Shown: in pieces, positions 1 through 9,076 of the stretch
Numbering within the stretch: the stretch's first letter is position 1
Layout: every line of letters begins with the position of its first letter
DNA from: Paenibacillus uliginis N3/975
GTDB lineage: Bacteria > Bacillota > Bacilli > Paenibacillales > Paenibacillaceae
DNA: 64,000 bases
Assembly (NCBI RefSeq): GCF_900177425.1
Contig: NZ_LT840184.1
Location: 1,701,487 to 1,765,486 of the forward strand
Direction of reading: 5' to 3'
Notes under the pieces: generated by a model
What the model saw: only the letters and a program-made list of their open reading frames with translations
What the model was told of the DNA's origin: nothing
Database searches by the model: none
Translations under genes and position numbers: made by a program

Positions 1-217
1 ATGGAAGGCAGAGAGCAAGGGATAAAGTCATCAGAACAGCCAGTGATATTCGTTTGATCATGATGCGCCCTCTTTCGTCATAATGTGGGTCTTCAAGTCA
101 TAAACCATTGGCTATATTTTGTGCAAAAAACGGGAAAACATGCTGAGGTCTAGAATGTTGAAATTCGGTGCATCCTGATAAGGAATACGATAAGTTTGGC
201 GTTTGAGGAGGGTTAAT
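1..217. other. Window edge, no assignable gene
   Basis: No convincing gene is visible. A short + frame that began before the window may end near position 57 or 80, but too few codons remain to judge. The last 15 bases hold the Shine-Dalgarno site of the next gene. Confidence 0.3.
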
Positions 218-415
218 ATGGCAAACAGTAATGACCTCATTAAATATATAACGGAACGTGTAGTGACATATATCGATACACCGAAGGAAGACAGGAAAAG
301 AAGGCGGGGAAAGGAACCGTGGACTGTCCGCTGGTTTGGTATGATCCCGTTCTCCGTCTCGTTGTGGAAGGATGATCTGGTGTCCAAAAAGAGCAAAAAA
401 CGCAGGGCCAAGTAA
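218..415 (+). CDS. yqzE: YqzE family small protein
   Basis: A basic 65-residue protein starting MANSNDLIKYITERVV. It has the layout known from Bacillus YqzE: an N-terminal NDLIKYIT-type helix, a charged centre (PKEDRKRRRGKE), then a hydrophobic RWFGMIPFSVSLW segment and a Lys/Arg-rich tail. ATG 218 is chosen over the upstream in-frame ATG because GAGGAGGG lies 6-7 bases before it. In Bacillus yqzE lies near the comG competence genes, but its function is unknown. Family assignment rests on remembered pattern similarity. Confidence 0.7.
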   Translation: MANSNDLIKYITERVVTYIDTPKEDRKRRRGKEPWTVRWFGMIPFSVSLWKDDLVSKKSKKRRAK

Positions 416-458
416 ATTAGCGCTGCGTACCATTATAGGAACCGGAAGCAGTAAAAGT

Positions 459-500
459 GGGGATGTTCCAAAAGGTCAATTGACCTTGGGCATCCCCATT
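459..500 (+). terminator. Hairpin terminator after yqzE-like gene
   Basis: GGGGATG and CATCCCC flank an inner palindrome (CCAAAAGGTC / GACCTTGG), giving a long hairpin 45 bp after the stop codon. The T-rich tail is weak (ATTGTCTGTTG). Confidence 0.5.
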
Positions 501-627
501 GTCTGTTGTGAGACGCTGCGCGAACGAATCATTCCTACACGGTGGTGAACACAAGGCAAGGCTGCAAGAAAAGGTGAGCGAGCTGCTTCAAGTAATGGAA
601 CAAGAAGAACAGCGAGAAGCCGCCTAA
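500..627 (+). pseudogene. Possible 3' gene remnant
   Basis: An open frame without a credible start or ribosome site ends at TAA 625-627. Its last part (KARLQEKVSELLQVMEQEEQ) looks like a coiled-coil C-terminus. I do not recognise it. It may be chance coding. Confidence 0.2.
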
Positions 628-719
628 GGATGAATCCTCGGGCGCCTGGGACAGCTCCCTGTCGGATGATGTTTTAATAAGTTCTTGGTGATCTAAATGG
701 AGATGATGGATGGAGGCTG

Positions 720-1877
720 TTATTCTGATGAATTCGATTCCTCATGGAACTTACCCGGACCGATCAGATTATCAGCGGGTACAAAACGGATCAGGTCGGT
801 TTTCCGCTGCGGTACGGTTACATAAATCGCTTCGGATTCAAGTTTGTCATTATGAAACCAGCGCTGCCATCCCGTAAGATTGAATGGGGCGCCGAAGGCT
901 TCGTTCTGTTTGTCCGCCGTAAAAACGAGTGATTTTCGGCTTCCTGCTGGGAGCAGATGTATCAGATCATTTCCGTTTTTAATGGGCAGTGTCGGTTTGC
1001 TAAGCCACATCAGGTTTTGGTAAGGGTCCTGTTCACCTTGGGTGGTTATGACGGAGGCGACTGTCCAAGTACCAGAAGAATTTAAGGCCATAGCTTTAAC
1101 GTTTTTCTTCCCTGACATAAACGGAGTCTTTGCGTTTGGTGGGGAAGGGACAATATCGTATGTCACAGCATGAACATAGACCGATGTCTTCCCTTTGAGT
1201 GTTACTTTCCAGTAGGGAGAAATAGAACTGTACAACGCCTCTACCTGGCTTCCCTGAGGGAGGGAGCTAAGCGGAACTTTACCGTTTTGCGGTTTCCCCT
1301 TTAAGATGCCTGCGGCTGCGAGTGTATTTTCCAATGGAGCGAGACTATATGGCAGGTCGGATCCGATACCGTACTCACTTAGGATATAACCTCCGAGATC
1401 GTCTGAAGTAATGATCAAGTAACCAAGAGGCTTAGCCCCATCTTCAATGGTTACAAGCCAGCTGTGTGTACCCGGTCCAAGCGGTGTATAATCCAGGCTG
1501 GCATCCTGCCAGCTTTTGAAAGGCAAATGGTCCGCCAGGTCGCCAATCGTCTGTTCCGCGAATGTCTCAAGCCGGCTTGGAACCATGGTCTCTGATGCGG
1601 AAGCCGTTTGCTTGAGGGATATTTCGGATGATCCGGACTGTGACACGGAAGCTGTTGATGTAGATGATGTTGAATTAGGCGACGCTGTACCTGATGGCGC
1701 TGTGCTGGGTAACACTGTGGTGGATGATGTAGTACTAGATGACGTAGTGTCGGTTGGCTCTGAAGCTGCAAATGCTGTATTTGATGGAAGATAAGAAAGC
1801 GCAGTTGTTGCAAGCAGAATGGCTGACAAAGTGGCACGAATTATTTTAATACTTAATGTGGATGAAAAGTCTATCAT
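720..1877 (-). CDS. Secreted protein with Ser/Thr-rich linker
   Basis: 385 residues. The N-terminus has a signal peptide: a basic start, a hydrophobic core (IIRATLSAILLATTALSYL) and an AFA-A cleavage motif near residue 35. A linker of about 60 residues that is almost only Ser, Thr and Pro follows, then a folded domain of about 270 residues with no motif I recognise. ATG 1877 is preferred because GGAAAGGCGG precedes it by a good distance; the longer upstream frame has no such site. Probably exported and perhaps cell-wall associated. Function unknown. Confidence 0.6.
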   Translation of the reverse strand: MIDFSSTLSIKIIRATLSAILLATTALSYLPSNTAFAASEPTDTTSSSTTSSTTVLPSTAPSGTASPNSTSSTSTASVSQSGSSEISLKQTASASETMVPSRLETFAEQTIGDLADHLPFKSWQDASLDYTPLGPGTHSWLVTIEDGAKPLGYLIITSDDLGGYILSEYGIGSDLPYSLAPLENTLAAAGILKGKPQNGKVPLSSLPQGSQVEALYSSISPYWKVTLKGKTSVYVHAVTYDIVPSPPNAKTPFMSGKKNVKAMALNSSGTWTVASVITTQGEQDPYQNLMWLSKPTLPIKNGNDLIHLLPAGSRKSLVFTADKQNEAFGAPFNLTGWQRWFHNDKLESEAIYVTVPQRKTDLIRFVPADNLIGPGKFHEESNSSE

Positions 1878-1940
1878 AGGCAACCGCCTTTCCAAGAAAC
1901 AACAAATATGAAATTTGTAAGTTAGATTTATTTTAATGGA

Positions 1941-1984
1941 CAAGCCCTGAAAAGGCTGTTACAAGATGTCGCGGTCAGGGCTTG
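1941..1984. terminator. Stem-loop between the yqhG-like gene and the secreted protein gene
   Basis: CAAGCCCTGA (1941-1950) and TCAGGGCTTG (1975-1984) form a perfect 10-bp stem. A T-run follows on the + side after 10 bp; the minus side lacks a good T-run. It could end transcription of the yqhH-yqhG unit or act in the leader of the next gene. Confidence 0.4.
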
Positions 1985-2023
1985 AATAACGGGTCTTTTT
2001 TTGCCTTGTTTTGTTGATGCGGG

Positions 2024-2983
2024 TCAAGAGGTCCCGTTACTAGACGAACACAGGTGGAACAGCCCGCAAGTTATGGCGGACAAGCTCACTTTAGGCGAGT
2101 ACTGCCATTCCATTTCAGAACGGCGGCTTTGATACTGCTCTTGAATTGCCGTCTTTTTCTCTTCGTCGGGTTCATTCAGCAAGTCCTCGTAATAACTGTC
2201 CACGATAGCGAGTTCCTCTTGTAGCCGGATTTGAGCTTGCTCCGCCCAGGTGTAATCCAACTTGCCAAGTTTGCTGATTAGATAGTCCTCCAGCATTGCA
2301 GCGGCTTGAGGCAGTGTTAAAACTGCAGGACGAACGTGGACATTCTCGGGAAGACGGGGAGTCATGTTCCGGTCTTCCAGCTGTGCAGGAAAGTTATCCA
2401 TAATTGTCTTGCGGGAAAGGGAGATGCCGAGAAAATGAAGCTCTTCCCGTTTCAAGTCGCAGCTGAACTCAACCTTAAAACAGATAGCGAGCCACTGCTC
2501 GTATGGAGCAGAGCGTGTTCTAGGACGCTGTTCTCCACCGGGCTGCTCGAACAGGTATACACATTTACCTTCCTCACGGGAGGCGTCCCAGATTTGAGAG
2601 AGTCTGCGGCTGCCATAGATAATATCTTCCCGCTGAACCCGTCCAGGGCCGATGACCGGGAGAACCGGAGCGCTGCCATAATAGCGGGAGAGGAGGGGAT
2701 CTTGTCCTCCCCCTGGCTGTGAAATTGGTATGGATTCAGCTTGTTTGGCTAAACGCTCGTCATATTTGGGTGGGTCAAACACAAAGCTGAACGACAGTGT
2801 CTCGGCCGGTGCTCCGGTTCGCTCCACGAAGCCCCAATAATAAGGGCGGTTGGTCAGCATTTTGTCCGCTTGGGGGGACAGTTTGACAGTAACGTGCTCG
2901 GGTGATTTTTCAATGACGGTGCATTCGGTGGCTTCCAGATAGGCCATGAAATGCTGCTGCACCTCCTGCGGCGTCATGGTCAT
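2024..2983 (-). CDS. yqhG: YqhG family protein
   Basis: A 319-residue soluble protein without signal or membrane segments. The start (MTMTPQEVQQHFMAYLEAT), the conserved RPYYWGFVER segment and the position directly after a SNF2 helicase match the Bacillus yqhH-yqhG pair. The ATG follows one base after the helicase stop codon, so the two are probably translationally coupled. The family's biochemical role is not established. Middle region contains SRYYGSAPVLP and QREDIIYGSRRLSQ. Confidence 0.75.
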   Translation of the reverse strand: MTMTPQEVQQHFMAYLEATECTVIEKSPEHVTVKLSPQADKMLTNRPYYWGFVERTGAPAETLSFSFVFDPPKYDERLAKQAESIPISQPGGGQDPLLSRYYGSAPVLPVIGPGRVQREDIIYGSRRLSQIWDASREEGKCVYLFEQPGGEQRPRTRSAPYEQWLAICFKVEFSCDLKREELHFLGISLSRKTIMDNFPAQLEDRNMTPRLPENVHVRPAVLTLPQAAAMLEDYLISKLGKLDYTWAEQAQIRLQEELAIVDSYYEDLLNEPDEEKKTAIQEQYQSRRSEMEWQYSPKVSLSAITCGLFHLCSSSNGTS

Positions 2984-2984
2984 G

Positions 2985-4739
2985 TTAGGCTTCTTCCTCT
3001 CTTAAGGTTTCTGCGGATGACTCTTGTTCCAGATCCCGCTTAATGTGATGAAGCGAGTCGCCAAGGGAACCGACCCGGTTTCGGATTTCGTCATCGCTGC
3101 CGGATTCAAGCATGATTTTGTACAGACTCTTTTCAATGGATTCTTTCTTCTCGAACCGTTCCAGAATAACGTCAAGACCGCCAATGACCATCTCGAACAT
3201 ATTGATCTTCTCGTGGAGGAGGTTCAGAATATGTTCCTCGATCGTGCCGGCGGTGGACAAGTTAAAGATCCGTACATCGTTGGTCTGGCCGAGACGGTGA
3301 ACCCGTCCGATCCGCTGCTCGACCCGCATGGGGTTCCAAGGCAGATCGAAGTTGATCATATGGTGACAGAACTGCAGGTTGATGCCTTCTCCTCCAGCCT
3401 CGGTCGCAATCATGACTTGTGCTTTTCCGCGGAACAGGTCCATCATCCAGTCCTTCTTGCCACGGTTCATTCCACCACGGTATGGAACGGACACGAGACC
3501 GTGATCCCGGAAATAGTTGAGCAGATATTCCTGAGTAGCCCGGTATTCGGTAAAAACGATCACTTTCTCGTTCATTTGCTTGATCAGCTCAATGGCTTTT
3601 TCGGCTTTGGTGTTGGCCTTGATCGCTTTGATCAGGTGGACAAGCTCCCATACTTTATCGCGCAGTGGGGAGTCCTCGGGCATTTTCTTGGATAAGTTGA
3701 CGAGCGTGACGAAGACCGCATCCCGGCTGCTGCATACTTCACGTTGAAGGGTGACCAGTGAGAGCATACTGCTTAAATTTCCCCCGGATGCCTGATACTG
3801 ATCTTTGACGAAAGATGTGACCCCGTCGTATAATGACTGTTCTTCGGGTGAAAGCTCGAGACCGACATTGCGTACGGTCCGTTTGGTGAATTTCACGGGC
3901 CCTTCGCCCCGGCGGTTGCGGATCATGACCTTGGACAGCTCGTCCTTAAGCTGGTCCTGGTTCTTCGGCATGCGTTTATCTACAACGAAGTTGGCCGAGA
4001 AATCGCCTTGTCGTCCCAACTGTCCCGGCTTCAGCAGCGTGATGAGATTGAACAGCTCGCTGAGATCGTTCTGCACGGGAGTTGCGGTAAGGAGAAGGCA
4101 GTATTTTTTCCGCAGCTTCTGTATGAATTGATAGTTGGATGTTTTCTTGTTTTTCAGTTTGTGCGCTTCATCGATGATGAGCATGTCATACTCTTCATTT
4201 AATAGGATTTCCTGATGCGGATCGCGCTTGGCCGTATCCATGGATGCAACAACGATATCGTTGCCCCAGGAGTAGGCTTTTTTTTGCGCGATTGCCGAAA
4301 TGCCGAATTTGGAATTGAGTTCACGAACCCATTGCAACACAAGTGAAGCGGGCACTAGAATCAGCACTTTGGAGACTAGCCCGCGTACGATATATTCTTT
4401 TAAAATAAGACCAGCTTCAATCGTTTTTCCCAGGCCAACCTCATCGGCTAAAATCGCTCTGCCGGACATTTCGAATAGCACGCGCCGCGCCGTATCCGTC
4501 TGATGCGGAAGCGGGGAAAGGCTGCCGATATGCTTCAGGCACTGCAGTTCTTCGAAGCTTGTAACAAGACGGGATTGCTCTCCTTGCACAGCCAGCCGCG
4601 ACAGGGTCCAATCTCCCCATGGCCCGCCTTTGTCGAGACGGTTCTCTAAATCTTCAAGCCAGGAGCGGTCCACATGGAGTGGGACAGGGAGGCGCGGATC
4701 ATTTAAAGAACCCGGGCTGCCGGGTGGTTGGTAGTTCAC
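2985..4739 (-). CDS. yqhH: SNF2/RapA-type DEAD-like helicase YqhH
   Basis: 584 residues. SNF2 helicase motifs appear in order: I (ADEVGLGKTIEAGL), Ia (LVPASLVLQW), II (DEAH in MLIIDEAHKLKNKK), III (LLLTATPVQN), IV (VIVFTEYRATQEYL), V (VMIATEAGGEGINLQ) and VI (QRIGRVHRLGQ). The class remodels protein-nucleic acid complexes with ATP; the partner here is unknown. GTG 4739 is chosen because GGAGGAG lies 6-7 bases upstream; the frame continues to 4811 but has no ribosome site there. First gene of a two-gene operon with yqhG. Confidence 0.85.
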   Translation of the reverse strand: MNYQPPGSPGSLNDPRLPVPLHVDRSWLEDLENRLDKGGPWGDWTLSRLAVQGEQSRLVTSFEELQCLKHIGSLSPLPHQTDTARRVLFEMSGRAILADEVGLGKTIEAGLILKEYIVRGLVSKVLILVPASLVLQWVRELNSKFGISAIAQKKAYSWGNDIVVASMDTAKRDPHQEILLNEEYDMLIIDEAHKLKNKKTSNYQFIQKLRKKYCLLLTATPVQNDLSELFNLITLLKPGQLGRQGDFSANFVVDKRMPKNQDQLKDELSKVMIRNRRGEGPVKFTKRTVRNVGLELSPEEQSLYDGVTSFVKDQYQASGGNLSSMLSLVTLQREVCSSRDAVFVTLVNLSKKMPEDSPLRDKVWELVHLIKAIKANTKAEKAIELIKQMNEKVIVFTEYRATQEYLLNYFRDHGLVSVPYRGGMNRGKKDWMMDLFRGKAQVMIATEAGGEGINLQFCHHMINFDLPWNPMRVEQRIGRVHRLGQTNDVRIFNLSTAGTIEEHILNLLHEKINMFEMVIGGLDVILERFEKKESIEKSLYKIMLESGSDDEIRNRVGSLGDSLHHIKRDLEQESSAETLREEEA

Positions 4740-4995
4740 AAAATCTCCTCCTAGATGTCGATTCCAGACGAACGGTGTATGTGTAGTATGGACGAAAAAA
4801 GAAGACTTCATAACCTTCCGAATATTTACCTTGTCCCCAAAAACCCGGGAGGTCGCACGGATGCTACATTTGGCGATTTTTCAAGTTCTTTTCATAGACA
4901 GATGGGCGAAAAAAGGAGAGAAAATAAGAAAAAGGAAGGCTGGGCCCTCCAGAAAGGTGTACAAGCCTTAAATTTCACATCTTAGGCATAGTTTT

Positions 4996-5042
4996 ACCAT
5001 ATGTAGTGTAGTATAATGAATCTCGCCCACAATATGTGGTGT
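4996..5042 (+). promoter_or_regulatory. nrdJ promoter with two NrdR-box-like sites
   Basis: Two near-palindromes of the NrdR type, ACCATATGTAGTGT (4996-5009) and ACAATATGTGGTGT (5029-5042), lie 33 bp apart, about three helical turns. They flank a TATAAT -10 element (5012-5017). NrdR pairs spaced by whole turns are the known repression signal of ribonucleotide reductase genes. No clear -35 box is seen. Confidence 0.6.
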
Positions 5043-5163
5043 GAAACCTTATGTTTTCTCGTTTAACCGGTATACATATAGGGTTAAGTTGTAATAGACC
5101 GGACTTATAGCGGCTTAAACGCAGATTTATAGAATTTATAGTTTATATAGGAGGTAGTTGTTC

Positions 5164-7755
5164 TTGAGTACGATGCAAAATCAGCGGCTAGAAGGTTTAA
5201 GTGAGAAGATCTTTTTGGACCGGTATGCGTGGAAAGATGCAAATTCCCATAACGCCAAGGTGGGCGATGTGGTTCTGGTTCTTACCAAAGATGATCCTAA
5301 GTTCCCGACCAAGGAAGTTGGAGAGATTGTGAAGCGTGATGGCCGGATAGCCACAGTGAAGACCCGCAAGGGTGAGCTGGTGGAGACCGATGTAGAAAAG
5401 CTGACGCTGACGATTGAGAAGACACCTGAGGAAATGTGGGACCGCTTGGCAGCTGCAATGGCATCGGCAGAAGCAACGCCAGAACTGCAGGAAGAGTGGA
5501 AGGCTAAATTCCGTCATATTCTTGATGACTGGAAACTGGTTCCAGGTGGACGTATTGCAGCAGGAGCGGGAGCAAGCGACGAACTGACACTGTTCAACTG
5601 CTATGTTATTCCTTCGCCGAAGGACAGCCGTGGCGGCATCATGGAAACTCTGTCTGAGATGACAGAAATTATGGCCCGCGGTGGCGGTGTAGGTATTAAC
5701 CTGTCATCCCTCCGTCCTCGTCGTTCGATTGTTAAAGGTGTTAATGGATCTTCTAGCGGCGCTGTATCCTGGGGCGGATTGTTCAGTTATACAACCGGAC
5801 TCATTGAGCAGGGAGGCAGCAGACGTGGCGCGCTCATGCTGATGATGAACGACTGGCATCCGGATGTGATGGATTTCATCACTGTGAAGCAGACGATGGG
5901 TCAGGTGACCAATGCCAACTTGTCGGTATGCGTGAGCAATGATTTCATGAAGGCCGTTAAAGAAGATCTGGATTGGGATCTCGTATTCCCGGATACTTCT
6001 GATCCGGATTATGATGAAATCTGGGATGGCGATTTGGACAAGTGGAAAAAAGCAGGTCGTAAAGTCATCACTTACAAAACGGTGAAGGCACGTGATATCT
6101 GGCATACGATCATTGAATCAGCGTGGAAATCGGCTGAGCCTGGCGTAGTGTTCATGGAATACTACAATCAGATGTCCAACAGCTGGTATTTCAACCCGAT
6201 CATCTGCACGAACCCATGTGGTGAGCAGGGGCTTCCAGGTTGGGGTGTGTGCAATCTGTCTGCGATGAATCTGTCCAAGTTTTATGATGAAGAAAATCAT
6301 GATGTGGCTTGGGACGATCTGGCGACAACGACTCGTTATTCTGTTCGTTTCCTTGATAATGTTATTGATACCACTCCGTATCATTTCCCGGAAAATGAAG
6401 CCAATCAGAAAAAAGAACGCCGTGTAGGACTGGGTACGATGGGTCTTGCAGAGCTTATGATCAAGCTGAATATCCGTTACGGAAGTCCGGAATCGCTGGA
6501 ATTCCTGGATAAGTTGTACGGGTTTATCGCTCGTGAAGCATACCTGGCATCTGCGGATATCGCTGAAGAGAAGGGTTCCTTCAAAGCGTTTGATGCAGAG
6601 CTTTACCTGCAAAGCGGATTTATGAAAAATATGTCCGAAACGTTCCCAGAGGTAGAAGAAGCGGTGCGCTCAAAAGGCGCGCGTAACGTAACGGTGATCA
6701 CTCAAGCGCCAACAGGCAGCACAGGTACAATGGTTGGCACATCTACCGGTATCGAACCGTACTTCGCCTTTAAATACTTCCGTCAAAGCCGTCTTGGCTT
6801 CGATGAGCAGTTCGTACCGATTGCACAGGATTGGCTCGACAGCCATCCAGGCGAGAATCTGCCGGATTATTTCGTAACGGCGATGGATCTGTCCGCTGAG
6901 GATCATATCCGTGCACAAGCTGTTATTCAGCGCTGGGTGGACAGCTCGATTTCGAAGACAGCGAACTGCCCGGCTGATTTCACCGTGGAAGAGACGGAAC
7001 GTCTGTATGAGCTGGCCTTCGATCTGGGCTGTAAAGGTGTAACGATCTATCGTGACGGCAGCCGTGATGTTCAAGTATTGCAGACGGAGAAGAAGGAAGA
7101 GAAAGCAGAAGCTCCTGCTATTGCACCAGAAAGTGTTGTACAGGTGAATGAGTCCGCGAGCACTGCGGTAAGTGCAGCACCTACTGTTTCCAGCAAGAGT
7201 GGTTTGGATAAGCAGTACAAGAGTCGTCCGCAAATACTGCGCGGTGCGACTTACAAGATCAATACGCCGTTCGGTATGGCGTACATCACGATCAATGATT
7301 TGAACGGTACACCGGGAGAAATCTTCCTGAACGTGGGTAAAGCCGGTTCGGATGTGTTCGCTATGGCTGAAGCATTGGGTCGCGTGTGCTCCCTGTTCCT
7401 GCGTTACGGTGACCATGGCAACAAGGTGGAGCTGCTGATCAAGCATCTCAAAGGCATTGGCGGATCAGGCGCCATCGGCTTCGGCGCGAACCGTGTGGAA
7501 TCTATTGCGGATGCAGTTGCTAAAGCGTTGGAAACCCATGTGGCAAGCGGAATCCACGATGATCATGAACATGATCCGGCTCCGGTAGCCGCTACGATGG
7601 CTCCTGCCGAGCAGTTGGGTGGCCACGGCCAAAGCGGTCATGGTAGCCATGTTGCTACTTCCCGTGACCTGTGCCCGTCCTGCGGTGGTGCTTCGCTGAT
7701 TAACATCGAAGGCTGCAAAACATGCAGCAACTGCGGTTACAGCAAGTGTTCTTAA
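5164..7755 (+). CDS. nrdJ: Vitamin B12-dependent ribonucleotide reductase, class II
   Basis: 863 residues. It converts ribonucleotides to deoxyribonucleotides with adenosylcobalamin as radical source. Visible: an N-terminal extension with KVGDVVLVL; the ATP-cone-free barrel with GGRIAAGAG and LFNCYV (active-site Cys); NPCGEQGLPGWGVCNLSAMNLSKF (NPCGE signature, thiyl Cys and phosphate loop); APTGSTGTMVGTSTGIEP; and a C-terminal zinc-finger-like CPSCGG...CKTCSNCGYSKCS tail that can relay electrons. TTG 5164 is preferred over TTG 5158 because GGAGG (5150-5154) then has normal spacing. Likely NrdR-controlled. Confidence 0.93.
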   Translation: MSTMQNQRLEGLSEKIFLDRYAWKDANSHNAKVGDVVLVLTKDDPKFPTKEVGEIVKRDGRIATVKTRKGELVETDVEKLTLTIEKTPEEMWDRLAAAMASAEATPELQEEWKAKFRHILDDWKLVPGGRIAAGAGASDELTLFNCYVIPSPKDSRGGIMETLSEMTEIMARGGGVGINLSSLRPRRSIVKGVNGSSSGAVSWGGLFSYTTGLIEQGGSRRGALMLMMNDWHPDVMDFITVKQTMGQVTNANLSVCVSNDFMKAVKEDLDWDLVFPDTSDPDYDEIWDGDLDKWKKAGRKVITYKTVKARDIWHTIIESAWKSAEPGVVFMEYYNQMSNSWYFNPIICTNPCGEQGLPGWGVCNLSAMNLSKFYDEENHDVAWDDLATTTRYSVRFLDNVIDTTPYHFPENEANQKKERRVGLGTMGLAELMIKLNIRYGSPESLEFLDKLYGFIAREAYLASADIAEEKGSFKAFDAELYLQSGFMKNMSETFPEVEEAVRSKGARNVTVITQAPTGSTGTMVGTSTGIEPYFAFKYFRQSRLGFDEQFVPIAQDWLDSHPGENLPDYFVTAMDLSAEDHIRAQAVIQRWVDSSISKTANCPADFTVEETERLYELAFDLGCKGVTIYRDGSRDVQVLQTEKKEEKAEAPAIAPESVVQVNESASTAVSAAPTVSSKSGLDKQYKSRPQILRGATYKINTPFGMAYITINDLNGTPGEIFLNVGKAGSDVFAMAEALGRVCSLFLRYGDHGNKVELLIKHLKGIGGSGAIGFGANRVESIADAVAKALETHVASGIHDDHEHDPAPVAATMAPAEQLGGHGQSGHGSHVATSRDLCPSCGGASLINIEGCKTCSNCGYSKCS

Positions 7756-7912
7756 GGGGAAAAGGTTAGAGAAGAGCGGTAGGAATTATTTATAGATAAT
7801 AGGTAAATAGATAGAGATTGATAAGATAATTATCTAAAGATAAATGTCTTCTAGAGATAAAGAATTAAAAGGTTATAGTCAAAGAAATATGAATAAAAGG
7901 CTTCGGAGAACG

Positions 7913-7954
7913 GAGACCTGCAGGTCACAAAAGTGACTTGCGGGTCTCTTTTTT
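7913..7954 (+). terminator. Strong rho-independent terminator upstream of the recombinase gene
   Basis: GAGACCTGCAGGTCAC and GTGACTTGCGGGTCTC pair across an AAAA loop and are followed by TTTTTT. Related hairpins occur in the other two platform copies at about 35236 and 49200. It separates nrdJ transcription from the array. Confidence 0.85.
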
Positions 7955-8078
7955 ATATTAGAGGGATGTAGTGGTTGGGGATAGCCGGATTGTAAACTTT
8001 GCTTGATTTGATGGCATGTACGATAAACCGAAGAAGGTAGGAGGATGGAAATGATCCATTACATATACGCAGGCGGCG

Positions 8079-8921
8079 GTGGAACAACTGATCCGACACT
8101 TCTCTGAAGTGAAGTTACATGTAAGTTCACTTTTGAAGCAGGAAGGGGAGTTTTTTTGTGAGTGGATTAAGACAAGGCAGAGTAGTGAGGTAGATATGCG
8201 TGAGCTGGATTTGATTGAAGTTAATTTGTTTAATCCCGAGCAAGAGAGAAAATTGAAAGAACAATTAACGCTGCGGGGATATAGCTCCAAGACAATCAAA
8301 GCTTACTTGGGACACATCCGGCGATACGGTGAGGAACGAAAGGTGCGCAGGTGGGGCTATTTCACTCTAAGATACAGTAGACCCAAAAAAGAGAATAAGC
8401 TGCCAGACGTATTGTCATTAGAGGAAGTAAGACTGATTCTATCCCAGGTACCCAATATGAAGCACAGAGCCATCCTATACTTAACCTATTCCTCCGGATT
8501 ACGTGTGGGTGAAGTTGTACGCTTAATACCATCAGATATTGATGTCGCAAGGCGTGTTGTTAAAGTGCGCCAAGGCAAGGGACGGAAAGATCGATATACG
8601 ATCTTATCCGATACAGCGTATCAACTGCTTCAACAATATATGGAGTTGTATAAACCGAAGAAATGGCTTTTCCCGGGCCAGTCGCTAGGAAGTCACGATC
8701 TGTGCAGAAGGTGTTCGAACAAGCGCTAAACCGGTCCAATGTAGCGAAAAAGGTGAGCATTCATGTACTCAGACATTCTTTTGCCACGCATTTACAGGAA
8801 GGCGGTACGGCTCTCAGATATACAAGTGTTACTCGGACATCAAAACAGCCGAACTACAGAGCGATATACTCATGTATCTGTGAAAGATGCTAGGCGGATT
8901 AAGAGTACGTTAGATTATTGA
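8079..8921 (+). pseudogene. Degraded tyrosine recombinase (array integrase candidate)
   Basis: An N-terminal SAM-like core-binding part (QLTLRGYSSKTIKAYLGHIRRY) leads, after an apparent internal deletion near GEERKVRRWG, into the catalytic domain: Arg I in SSGLRVGEV, Lys in VRQGKGRKDRYT, and HVLRHSFATHL (HxxR). A frame change near 8660-8700 separates the last part, and the final His and Tyr region is frameshifted again; restoring it gives an end like KDARRIKSTLDY. The spacing between GKGRKDR and HVLRHSF is short and XerD-like, with no room for the extra IntI-specific segment. Same orientation as the cassettes. Not functional as it stands. Confidence 0.85.
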
Positions 8922-8939
8922 AAGCGGGGTATTACGGAG

Positions 8940-9039
8940 GGGGAGTTCGTAAATATCCTGATGAATGGAGTGTTTACGAAGTACGGGAATACGCGTAGTA
9001 TGGAAGTATTCACGAAGTTCGTAGATAAGACGTTAGCTG
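8940..9039 (+). repeat. attI-like site 1
   Basis: About 100 bp between the recombinase remnant and the first cassette, nearly identical in all three platforms. It contains inverted boxes TTCGTAAA (8946) / TTTACGAA (8973) and GAATAC / GTATTC. It ends TTCGTAGATAAGAC-GTTAGCTG, the same layout as the right arm of the attC sites, with R' GTTAGCTG at 9032-9039. Confidence 0.75.
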
Positions 9040-9076
9040 AAACCGATGTAGAGCATAAGAAAGAAGGGAAACAAAA

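Larger units (their letters stand above)
7838..9039 (+). repeat. Integron-like platform module, copy 1
   Basis: A module seen three times here (also about 35048-35821 and 49012-49748). It holds a conserved leader (about 75 bp ending in a strong terminator), a degraded tyrosine-recombinase gene, and an attI-like site whose last 8 bases open the first cassette. Copy 1 retains most of the recombinase gene. Copies 2 and 3 share a large deletion that removes its first two thirds, so they share a common derivative. Confidence 0.8.

Noticed and set aside
1451..1837. His/Gln-rich minus frame and Asp/Val-rich + frame over the secreted protein
   Set aside because: Artefacts of the Ser/Thr repeat codons of the real gene in other frames.
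3024..3695. 223-codon + strand frame opposite the SNF2 helicase
   Set aside because: It is antisense to conserved helicase motifs and has no ribosome site.
5704..7446. Long minus-strand open frames inside nrdJ
   Set aside because: Shadows of the strongly coding + frame; no start signals or recognisable domains.
8079..8921. Functional IntI-type integrase
   Set aside because: The gene has frameshifts and an apparent deletion, and lacks the IntI-specific segment; it is listed as a pseudogene.
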